DNA of 33,303 nt from contig JAEUPF010000167.1 of the NCBI GenBank assembly GCA_016790425.1, positions 1 to 33,303 on the forward strand. Reading direction: 5' to 3'. This stretch comes from Rubrivivax sp. (lineage in GTDB: Bacteria; Pseudomonadota; Gammaproteobacteria; Burkholderiales; Burkholderiaceae_C). Made by a program: the position numbers and the translations under genes. Below, piece after piece: positions 18,039-24,744 of this stretch. Numbering within the stretch: the first letter of the stretch is position 1; every line of letters begins with the position of its first letter. Below the pieces are notes generated by a model. It did not search any database, was not told the DNA's origin, and was given only the letters and a program-made list of their open reading frames with translations.

Positions 18039-19123
18039 GCGGCTTGCTCCGGCGCGGCAGCACCAGCCGGCAGCGCCGCCAGCGTGGGCCCGATGCGGTC
18101 GTGCACGCGGGCCAGCAACCGGTTGCGCGCGGCATCATAAGCTCGCGCGAGCGCACTCTCGAAGGCACAGGCATCGGCCGAGCCGTGGCTTTTGAAGACC
18201 AGGCCGCGCAGGCCCAGCAGCGCGGCGCCGTTGTAGCGGCGCGGGTCGACACGGGTCTTGAACCGCCTCAGTGCGGGCAGCGCAGCCAGCGCCGCCAGCT
18301 TGGCCGTCCACGAGCGCGTGAACTCCTGGCGGATGAACTCGGTCAGCATCGACGCCAGGCCTTCGCTCGTCTTCAGGAGCACATTGCCGACGAAGCCGTC
18401 GCAGACGACGATGTCCACGGTGCCCTTGTAGATGTCGTTGCCCTCGACGTTGCCGTGGAAGTTGATATGCCCGGCGGCTCCGGCGGCGCGCAACAGTTCG
18501 CCGGCGCGCTTGATCGTCTCGCTGCCCTTGATCGCCTCTTCGCCGATGTTGAGCAGGCCGACCGTGGGCTCTTCCTTGTTGTCGACAGCCGAGACGAGCG
18601 CGCTGCCCATCACCGCGAACTGCAGCAGGTGCTCGGGCGTGCAGTCGACGTTGGCGCCGAGGTCGAGCACCGTCGTGAAGCCGTCGCGCCGGTTGGGCAT
18701 CACGGTGGCGATGGCCGGGCGGTCGATGCCTTCGTGCGTCTTCAGCACGTAGCGCGCCACGGCCATCAGCGCGCCGGTGTTGCCCGCCGAGACGCAGGCG
18801 TCGGCCGCCGCTTCGCCCGCGGCGCCGGGCTTGAGCTGGGTGATCGCCACCCGCATCGACGAGTCGCGCTTCTTGCGCAGGGCCACCTCGACGGAGTCTT
18901 CCATCGTCACCACCTCGGTGGCGGCGACGACGCGGCAGCGCGGCCAGGCGGCCGCTTCGGCCAGCGCTGTGTCGCGGCCGACGAGCAGCAATTGCGCTTG
19001 CGGGTGCTTGTCGAGGAAGGCGCGGCAGGCCGGCAGCGTGACCGCCGGTCCGTGGTCGCCGCCCATGCAATCGACGGCGATGCGCACCGTGGCCAGCGGC
19101 GCGGGCGAGTGGTGCGCGTTCAC
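18035..19123 (-). CDS. plsX: Phosphate acyltransferase PlsX
   Basis: The 362-residue peripheral-membrane enzyme makes acyl-phosphate from acyl-ACP for the PlsY step of phosphatidic acid synthesis. Recognisable blocks are [12 protein letters not shown] (15-26), [28 protein letters not shown] and [14 protein letters not shown]. Length is close to E. coli PlsX (356). The ATG at 19123 adds about ten residues before the conserved core. It follows rpmF by 82 nt; rpmF-plsX co-transcription is common and links ribosome and lipid synthesis. Confidence 0.97.
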   Translation of the reverse strand: MNAHHSPAPLATVRIAVDCMGGDHGPAVTLPACRAFLDKHPQAQLLLVGRDTALAEAAAWPRCRVVAATEVVTMEDSVEVALRKKRDSSMRVAITQLKPGAAGEAAADACVSAGNTGALMAVARYVLKTHEGIDRPAIATVMPNRRDGFTTVLDLGANVDCTPEHLLQFAVMGSALVSAVDNKEEPTVGLLNIGEEAIKGSETIKRAGELLRAAGAAGHINFHGNVEGNDIYKGTVDIVVCDGFVGNVLLKTSEGLASMLTEFIRQEFTRSWTAKLAALAALPALRRFKTRVDPRRYNGAALLGLRGLVFKSHGSADACAFESALARAYDAARNRLLARVHDRIGPTLAALPAGAAAPEQAA

Positions 19124-19205
19124 GGCGCGGCGCTGGCGGCAGGGGCAGCCCGCACGGTGCCCAGCGCGCGGACAACGCGGATGGCGGCCACCTCAGCCGT
19201 GACGG

Positions 19206-19388
19206 TCAGGCGTCGGCCTTGGTCTTCAGCACCTTGCGGCCGCGGTAGAAGCCGGTAGGCGAGATGTGGTGGCGCAGATGCACTTCGCCGGTGTTCGGCT
19301 CGACCGCTGTGCCCGGCGCGTTGAGGGCGTTGTGCGAGCGGTGCATGCCGCGCTTGGAAGGCGACTTCTTGTTCTGCTGGACGGCCAT
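19206..19388 (-). CDS. rpmF: 50S ribosomal protein L32
   Basis: The 60-residue basic protein is L32: the N-terminus [20 protein letters not shown] and the segment [20 protein letters not shown] match the zinc-free proteobacterial form. A good ribosome site (AGGAGA, 8 nt before the ATG at 19388) fixes the start; the upstream open frame is repeat-derived and not conserved. It sits between yceD and plsX, its standard place. Confidence 0.97.
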   Translation of the reverse strand: MAVQQNKKSPSKRGMHRSHNALNAPGTAVEPNTGEVHLRHHISPTGFYRGRKVLKTKADA

Positions 19389-19723
19389 GTCGATGATCTC
19401 CTGGGGCGCTAAGCCATTCGTGCAGCCATGGGTGTTGCGGCGGCGGTTCAGGCGCTGAGGCGGGCCGAGGCTGCGGCGTCGCCGGCTGGTTGCCCCGCGG
19501 CGACGCTGTGGGTGCAGCGTCGGCCACCCCGACTGCGACTGCGACTGCGGCGCGACTGCCACCTGCGTTTGCGCCTGCGATGGTCGCGGCGGCTTGGCAC
19601 CGTGGCGCCGGCCGCCATCCTGAGCCTGAGCCCGACCCCGAGCCCGCGTGCTGCAAGTGGGCCTGCCGAAAAGCTGCGAAGTGTACCACCGGGCCTACCA
19701 CCGGGCCTTCTGGACGGGCGGGC
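19389..19723. repeat. Repeat-rich spacer between yceD and rpmF
   Basis: No gene is seen in these 335 bp, apart from the rpmF ribosome site at the left edge. Three short tandem arrays are visible. GACTGC is repeated three times at 19531-19548, with a further degenerate copy nearby. Five hexamers of the form CCYGAS run 19619-19648, the last one degenerate. A perfect 12-bp duplication of TACCACCGGGCC occupies 19684-19695 and 19696-19707, ending 16 nt before the yceD stop. In most relatives yceD and rpmF are close together, so the spacer looks expanded by slippage. It would be transcribed as an untranslated stretch of the yceD-rpmF message. Confidence 0.65.
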
Positions 19724-20296
19724 TCAGGGCTTGGTCCGCCGCCAGGCGGCAAGAGCCGCGAACGGGTGCTCCGGCGCGGGCGCGGCGCTGTCCTCGTCGG
19801 CCGGCGGCGCAACCGCCGGGCGCAATGCGTCAGGAAGCTGCGGGCAGGTGTCGTGGCGCGGCACCAACGGCAAGGCCAGCAACAGTTCGTCCTCGACCAG
19901 CGCGCGCAGGTCCAGCCGGTGCGTCAGCGCCAGCACGTCGTCCTCGAGTTCCTCGTCGAGCCGGGCCGCCTCGTCCTCGCCTTCGACGAAGCGCAGGCGC
20001 CGCTCGACGGACAGCGGCACCGTCACCGGCTGCAGGCAGCGCTGGCATTCGAGGGTGAGCGTCGAGTCCACGCCGAGGTCGACGACGAACGGCGCGCGGC
20101 TGCCGGGTTGAACCGCGCCGGCCACGCGCCATTGGACGGGCGCGTCGGCCGCGCCATCGGCGGCGCGCAGCACCGAGTCGGCCACGCGCGGCAATTCGGC
20201 GAGAGAGAAGCGGCCCTGCAGTTCGTTCGAACCGCGGCAGAAGGCGGCCACGTCGAACGAGTGCGCGGTGTGCGAGGAGCGGGAAGAGCGAGCCAT
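19724..20296 (-). CDS. yceD: YceD family protein (DUF177), 23S rRNA accumulation protein
   Basis: The 190-residue protein belongs to the YceD/DUF177 family, linked in E. coli and plants to 23S rRNA accumulation. The family's CxxC pair is present (Cys84 and Cys87 in LECQRCLQPV), followed by an acidic region (FVEGEDEAARLDEELEDDVLAL) and the LVEDELLLALPLVPRH segment. The ATG at 20296 begins a short Ser/Arg-rich leader; an open frame further upstream crosses the divergent maf gene and is rejected. It heads the yceD-rpmF-plsX-fab run and is divergent from maf, with 101 bp between the start codons. Confidence 0.9.
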   Translation of the reverse strand: MARSSRSSHTAHSFDVAAFCRGSNELQGRFSLAELPRVADSVLRAADGAADAPVQWRVAGAVQPGSRAPFVVDLGVDSTLTLECQRCLQPVTVPLSVERRLRFVEGEDEAARLDEELEDDVLALTHRLDLRALVEDELLLALPLVPRHDTCPQLPDALRPAVAPPADEDSAAPAPEHPFAALAAWRRTKP

Positions 20297-20363
20297 GGCG
20301 ACGAGGCGTCCGGCGCCGACGGGCGTGCGAGCGAGGCGCTTTCGCCGCGAAGCCGGGGCGGCC

Positions 20364-20390
20364 AGTGTAGGCGTCACCGCGATGGAACAA
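20364..20390 (-). promoter_or_regulatory. Possible promoter of the yceD-rpmF-plsX-fab run
   Basis: In the divergent spacer the minus strand reads TTGTTC (20390-20385), a 15-nt spacer and TACACT (20369-20364). This is a weak sigma-70 match with a short spacer. It is the best candidate I can see in the yceD-maf gap. Confidence 0.25.
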
Positions 20391-20397
20391 TGCCGGC

Positions 20398-21081
20398 ATG
20401 GACGAGCCTCTTGATGGCGGCGAACAGCGCGACGAACAGCGTGGCGGACCGGCGAGCGAACCGGCGCGCCGGGTGTCCGGCGGCGAGCGTCCGACGCTGA
20501 TCCTCGCCTCGACCTCCCGCTACCGGCGCGAACTGCTGCAACGCCTGCGCCTGCCGTTCGACGTGCTCTCGCCGGGCGTCGACGAGGCCCCGCTGGGCGG
20601 CGAAGCGCCCTCTGCGCTCGCGCGCCGCCTCGCTCGCGCCAAGGCCGAGGCGGTGGCCGCGCGATACCCGGGCGCCGTGGTGATCGGCTCCGACCAGGTG
20701 TGCGAGCTCGAAGGGCAAGCCATCGGCAAGCCCGGCACGCACGAACGCGCCGTGCAGCAGTTGCAGCGGCTGAGCGGCCGCCGGGCGGTCTTCCACACTG
20801 CCGTGTGCGTGCTGCGCCACGGCCCGCCCCGAGAGGGCCGCTACGAGGGCCAGGCGCTGGTGCCGGTGACGGTGCGCTTCCGGCGCCTGGGCTCGCAGGA
20901 AATCGAACGTTATCTGCGCGCCGAGCAGCCGTACGACTGCGCCGGCAGCGCCAAGTGCGAGACGCTGGGCATCGCGCTCGTCGAGGCGATCGAGTCCGAC
21001 GACCCGACGGCACTGGTGGGCCTGCCGTTGATCGCCACCGCCCGGCTGCTGCGCGACGCCGGGGTCGACCCGCTGGGCTGA
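20398..21081 (+). CDS. Maf family nucleotide pyrophosphatase (YceF type)
   Basis: The 227-residue product matches the Maf/HAM1-like fold. It has LILASTSRYRRELLQRLRLPF after a hydrophilic 31-residue N-terminal extension, GSDQVCELEG with a catalytic acidic residue, GKPGTHERAVQQLQRLSG, and the C-terminal Y-CAGSAKCETLGIAL loop. Maf proteins hydrolyse non-canonical or modified nucleoside triphosphates; the YceF subgroup prefers 7-methyl-GTP. Location next to yceD and rpmF is the usual setting for YceF, which supports that subgroup. The ATG at 20398 is the first in frame; a start nearer the conserved core is possible. Its TGA overlaps the next gene's ATG by one base. Confidence 0.9.
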   Translation: MDEPLDGGEQRDEQRGGPASEPARRVSGGERPTLILASTSRYRRELLQRLRLPFDVLSPGVDEAPLGGEAPSALARRLARAKAEAVAARYPGAVVIGSDQVCELEGQAIGKPGTHERAVQQLQRLSGRRAVFHTAVCVLRHGPPREGRYEGQALVPVTVRFRRLGSQEIERYLRAEQPYDCAGSAKCETLGIALVEAIESDDPTALVGLPLIATARLLRDAGVDPLG

Positions 21082-21917
21082 TGGACGAGGCCGAAGCGGC
21101 GCCCCCGGGCACCACCGTGCCGGCGCAGCGCGGCCGACTGGTGCTGGTGCCCAACGCGCTCGACCACGGCGCGGTGGCGCAGGAACTGGGCGCGGTGCTG
21201 CCGCGGGCCGCGCTGCAATGGGCGGCGCGCCTGCGGCATTGGCTGGTCGAGGACGCCCGCAGCGCACGCGCTTTCCTCAAGCGAGTCGACGCCGTGGTAC
21301 CGCTGGAGCAGCCGCTGCAGTCGCTGGCCATCACCGAATTGCCGCGCCCGCCGAAAGGCCGCCGGCCGGGGCCCCCGTGCGAAGACAGCGCACGCGATGC
21401 GGCGACGAAAGCCCTGCTCGCCCCGGCGCTCGACGGCAACGACATCGGCCTGCTCAGCGAAGCCGGCCTGCCGGCGGTGGCCGACCCCGGCGCGGCGGTG
21501 GTCGGTGCCGCGCACGCGCTCGGCCTGGCCGTGTTGCCGCTGCCCGGGCCGAGCGCGCTCGTGCTGGCGCTGGCGGCCAGCGGCCTCGACGGCCAGAGCT
21601 TCGCGTTCGTCGGCTACCTGCCGCAGGACGCGGCAGCGCGGTGCGAGCGCATCCGCGCGCTGGAGGCCACTTCGCGCCGGCTGAAGCAAACGCAGATCTT
21701 CATCGAGACGCCGTACCGCAACAACGCGCTGCTGGGCTCACTGCTCGAGTGCGCGGCGGCGGCGACGCGCCTTTCGGTCAGCCAGGCGCTGACGCTGCCC
21801 GAAGGGTCCAGCCGCACGGCCAGCATCGGCCAGTGGCAGCGCCTGCACGCTGCGCAGCCGGCGCAGGCGCCGCTGCTCTCCGACCGCCTGCCCGCAGTCT
21901 TCCTGCTGCAGGCCTGA
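21081..21917 (+). CDS. RsmI-like SAM-dependent methyltransferase (tetrapyrrole methylase fold)
   Basis: The 278-residue protein has the fold shared by RsmI and cobalamin methylases: RLVLVPNALD near the N-terminus, GLLSEAGLPAVADPGA (123-138), and LPGPSALVLALAASGL (154-169). In RsmI, which 2'-O-methylates C1402 of 16S rRNA, the first loop reads roughly ISDAGTP-ISDPG, so this is a related paralogue and not RsmI itself. Burkholderiales often carry such a second copy after maf; its substrate is unknown to me. The TGATG overlap with maf indicates coupled translation, and it converges on the helicase gene with 14 bp between stops. Confidence 0.82.
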   Translation: MDEAEAAPPGTTVPAQRGRLVLVPNALDHGAVAQELGAVLPRAALQWAARLRHWLVEDARSARAFLKRVDAVVPLEQPLQSLAITELPRPPKGRRPGPPCEDSARDAATKALLAPALDGNDIGLLSEAGLPAVADPGAAVVGAAHALGLAVLPLPGPSALVLALAASGLDGQSFAFVGYLPQDAAARCERIRALEATSRRLKQTQIFIETPYRNNALLGSLLECAAAATRLSVSQALTLPEGSSRTASIGQWQRLHAAQPAQAPLLSDRLPAVFLLQA

Positions 21918-21931
21918 CACCGCGGGGCGGG

Positions 21932-23428
21932 TCAGGCGCGCCCGCCACCCAGCAGCGAAGCGACCTTCTTCTTCGGCCGGATGTTGGGCGAGAGCCCCGG
22001 GCGCGCCGGCGCTGCAGGCGCGGCCTTGCCTTCCTTGTCCGCGCCCTTCTCGGACTTCTCCCAGGCCGCGCTGCCGCTGCCGACCGGCTCGTAGGGCTTG
22101 TCGAAGAACGGGTCGGCCGGCACCGCCACTGCCCTTGACGGCGGCGGGCGCCGCGCGTCGCCGCGCTCGAACCGCTCGGAGCGTTCGGCCGCCGGCGGTC
22201 CCTCGCGTTCATCATCGAACGAGCGCCGGCGCGGGCGGCGCGGCCGGTCGTCGTCGAGCTCGATCGGCTCGATCTCGATCTTCTTCTTGATGAGCCGCTC
22301 GATCTCCGAAATCATGCGCGAGTCGTCGCGCGTCACCAGCGTGATCGCCAGCCCGGAGGCGCCGGCGCGGCCGGTGCGGCCGATGCGGTGCACGTAGTCC
22401 TCGGCGTTGAAGGGCACGTCGAAGTTGAAGACGCCGGGCAGGTCGGCGATGTCCAGGCCACGCGCGGCCACGTCGGTGGCCACGAGCAACTCCACCTCGC
22501 CGCGCTTGAACGCCGCCAGCGCCTTCAGCCGCTCGTCCGGGCTCTTGTCGCCGTGCAGCGCCTGCGTCTTCAGGCCATCGCGCTCGAAGGCGCGCGCCAG
22601 CCGCGCTGCGCCGATCTTCGAGTTGACGAAGACCAGCGCCTGCGTCAGGTCGCGTTCACGCAGCAGCCGGCGCACGACGGCGCGCTTGTCGTCGTCGGTG
22701 ACGCTGTAGAAGCGCTGCTCCACCGTCGCCGCCGTGGCGTTCGGCCGCGCCACCTCCACCGTCACCGGGTCTTGCAGATAGCTCGACGCCAGCCGCTTGA
22801 TCTCGGGCGAGAACGTGGCCGAGAAGAGCAGCGTCTGGCGCTCCTTCGGCAGGTACGACAGGATGCGCTGCAGGTCGGGCAGGAAGCCGATGTCGAGCAT
22901 GCGGTCGGCCTCGTCGAGGACGACGTACTCGACCTGGTTGAGCACCGCCACCTTGCTCTCGATGTGGTCGAGCAGGCGCCCGGGCGTGGCGATCAGCACC
23001 TCGACGCCCTTGCGCAGCTCCTCGGTCTGCGGCTTCATGTCGACGCCGCCGAACACCACCGCCGAGCGCAACAGCGTCTGCTGGGCGTACTTCTTGACAC
23101 TGGCGGCCACCTGGTCGGCCAGCTCGCGCGTGGGCGCCAGCACCAGCGCCCGCACCGGGTGGCGCGCCGGCGACATGCTCGTGTTCTCGTGCGCCAGCAT
23201 GCGCTGCAACAGCGGCAGCGTGAACGCCGCCGTCTTGCCGGTGCCGGTCTGCGCCGCGCCCATCACGTCGCGCCCGGCGAGCACGATCGGGATCGCCTTG
23301 GCCTGGATCGGCGTCATCGAGGCATAGCCCGACGCGGCGACGGCACGCAGCAGCTTGGGGTCGAGCGGGAGGGTGTCGAAGCGCGGCGGCGGCGCGGTCG
23401 GTTCGGGGTTCGGGGTCGGTTCTTGCAT
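21932..23428 (-). CDS. rhlE: DEAD-box ATP-dependent RNA helicase, RhlE type
   Basis: The 498-residue helicase has AQTGTGKT (59-66, motif I), PTRELADQ (99-106), TPGR (148-151), DEAD (172-175), SAT (203-205) and HRIGRTGRAG (motif VI). The tail after about 375 is Arg/Asp/Pro-rich and low-complexity, ending PNIRPKKKVASLLGGGRA. RhlE-type enzymes remodel RNA in ribosome maturation, cold adaptation and mRNA decay. The ATG at 23428 is chosen because the Q-motif core (FDTLPLDPKLLRAV) follows within 17 residues; the open frame upstream belongs to the neighbouring membrane protein in another frame. It lies 14 nt after the WecA-like gene on the same strand. Confidence 0.93.
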   Translation of the reverse strand: MQEPTPNPEPTAPPPRFDTLPLDPKLLRAVAASGYASMTPIQAKAIPIVLAGRDVMGAAQTGTGKTAAFTLPLLQRMLAHENTSMSPARHPVRALVLAPTRELADQVAASVKKYAQQTLLRSAVVFGGVDMKPQTEELRKGVEVLIATPGRLLDHIESKVAVLNQVEYVVLDEADRMLDIGFLPDLQRILSYLPKERQTLLFSATFSPEIKRLASSYLQDPVTVEVARPNATAATVEQRFYSVTDDDKRAVVRRLLRERDLTQALVFVNSKIGAARLARAFERDGLKTQALHGDKSPDERLKALAAFKRGEVELLVATDVAARGLDIADLPGVFNFDVPFNAEDYVHRIGRTGRAGASGLAITLVTRDDSRMISEIERLIKKKIEIEPIELDDDRPRRPRRRSFDDEREGPPAAERSERFERGDARRPPPSRAVAVPADPFFDKPYEPVGSGSAAWEKSEKGADKEGKAAPAAPARPGLSPNIRPKKKVASLLGGGRA

Positions 23429-23442
23429 CACCACTCTTGAAG

Positions 23443-24576
23443 TCAGGCGCGCGGCCGCTGGTGGTCGCCGACCCACTGCGGCCGGCCGACCATCGCCCGC
23501 ATCCAGCGCGGCGCCTTGAAGCGCACGATGCGCCAGTACAAGGCCAGGTAGACGAGGCCGAACAAGGCCAGGAAGACGGCGTTCCACGCGGAGCTGTCCC
23601 AGAACAGCATCGCGGGAACGACCGACAGCATGCACAGCAGCCACAGGAACGGCGAGGTCGCCGAATTGCGCCGCGTCAGCGCCCGGGCGCTGCTGTCGCC
23701 CACGGCCCAGCGCATCAGGCGCCGGTAGATCAGCGAGTGCAGGTGGATGCCGTCGGGCATGCTGGGCGGCACCGAGCGGATGACGCGCCGCCGGTAGATC
23801 GAGAACATCGTCTCGAAGACCGGGTAGATGCACACCAGCAGCGGGAACAGCGGCGACACCGTGGGGTTGCGCGCGAGCAGCAGGATCGACAGCTCGGCGA
23901 CGAAGAAGCCGAGGAAGTAGGCGCCGCCGTCGCCGAGGAAGATGAGGCCCGCCGGGTAGTTCCACAGGAAGAAGCCGAGCACCGCGCCGATGCCCGCCAG
24001 GGCCAGCGCACCGACGAAGCCGTCACCGACCTGGAAGGCCACGTAGGCCAGCGCGCCGAGCATGATGACCACGCACATCGAGGCCAGCCCGTTCAGGCCG
24101 TCGATGATGTTCACCGAGTTGGCGATGCCGGCGACGGCGAACACCGTCAGCGCCGTGCTGCCGAGCGCGAACGAGACGAGCCAGTCGAGCCCGGGGATGT
24201 CGGTGCGCGTGAGCACCGAGGCCAGCAACGCGGCGGCCAGCAGCGCCGAGACGGCCGTGGCGATCAGCCGGTACAGCGGCCGCACGCTCTTGGTCAGGTC
24301 CTCCACCAGGCCGCCGGCGAAAGCCGGCAGGCCGCAGGCCAGCAGCGTGGCGGCCAGCACGGCCATGTCCGGCGCCTGCACCGCCATCGGCAGCAGGGCC
24401 GCGAGCAGCCCTGCGAAGATGCCGATGCCGCCGACGCGGGCCACCGGCCGGGCATGGAATTTCTGCGGCCCCGAGGTGTCGCTGTCCAGCAGCAGCGCAC
24501 CGCGTGTCTTCGTCGCGTGCACGACGAACATCGTGATCGCGAACGAACAGGTGAAGGCAGCCAGCAACGCAAGCAT
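23443..24576 (-). CDS. WecA/MraY-type undecaprenyl-phosphate sugar-1-phosphate transferase
   Basis: The 377-residue integral membrane protein has about ten hydrophobic segments and the polyprenyl-phosphate N-acetylhexosamine-1-phosphate transferase motifs: GGLVEDLTK (88-96), NIIDGLNGLA (156-165), GDGGAYFLGF (215-224) and DGIHLHSLIYRR (275-286, the HxH loop for substrate choice). It would attach a HexNAc-1-phosphate to undecaprenyl phosphate to start a lipid-linked glycan. The first motif has Val-Glu-Asp instead of the usual Asp-Asp, as I recall in some Burkholderiales homologues. It diverges from the polysaccharide-export gene and probably serves that locus. A minus-strand TAGAAT ends only 6 nt before the ATG and no ribosome site is seen, so the mRNA may be leaderless. 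Confidence 0.88.
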   Translation of the reverse strand: MLALLAAFTCSFAITMFVVHATKTRGALLLDSDTSGPQKFHARPVARVGGIGIFAGLLAALLPMAVQAPDMAVLAATLLACGLPAFAGGLVEDLTKSVRPLYRLIATAVSALLAAALLASVLTRTDIPGLDWLVSFALGSTALTVFAVAGIANSVNIIDGLNGLASMCVVIMLGALAYVAFQVGDGFVGALALAGIGAVLGFFLWNYPAGLIFLGDGGAYFLGFFVAELSILLLARNPTVSPLFPLLVCIYPVFETMFSIYRRRVIRSVPPSMPDGIHLHSLIYRRLMRWAVGDSSARALTRRNSATSPFLWLLCMLSVVPAMLFWDSSAWNAVFLALFGLVYLALYWRIVRFKAPRWMRAMVGRPQWVGDHQRPRA

Positions 24577-24582
24577 CCGCGG

Positions 24583-24588
24583 ATTCTA
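24583..24588 (-). promoter_or_regulatory. Candidate -10 element giving a leaderless WecA-like mRNA
   Basis: TAGAAT on the minus strand is separated from the ATG (24576) by CCGCGG only. A start 6-8 nt downstream of the box would fall on the start codon itself. No purine-rich ribosome site precedes the ATG. Confidence 0.35.
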
Positions 24589-24622
24589 GATTCGCGCGTG
24601 CCGGGCCCCGATGCCGTGCCGA

Positions 24623-24628
24623 TAGAAT
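24623..24628 (+). promoter_or_regulatory. Candidate -10 element of the polysaccharide-export operon
   Basis: GATAGAATCC lies in the divergent spacer, giving a predicted leader of about 110 nt. That leader contains a hairpin with 6-bp arms (CCGGGC 24674-24679, GCCCGG 24686-24691, loop CTGAAT). No good -35 box was found. Confidence 0.35.
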
Positions 24629-24744
24629 CCGCCGCCCCGCCCATCGGGCATGCTGGCGGAGCTGCGCCCGAGCCCGGGCCTGAATGCCCGGCCGCGCCCT
24701 CGCCCGCCGCGCAGCGCGCGGGCCCCAGAGCCCCACCCGACCAG

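Noticed and set aside
21925-21946. GC-rich inverted repeat at the convergent ends of the methyltransferase and helicase genes as a terminator
   Set aside because: The stem (GGCGGG/CCCGCC) is short and neither side has a U-tract. It overlaps the rhlE stop and codons and may be composition-driven.
23437-24744. Long plus-strand open frame in front of the polysaccharide-export gene, antisense to the WecA-like gene
   Set aside because: Its translation is a Gln/His/Arg-rich string typical of the antisense of a GC-rich gene. The export protein has a proper signal peptide starting at 24745.
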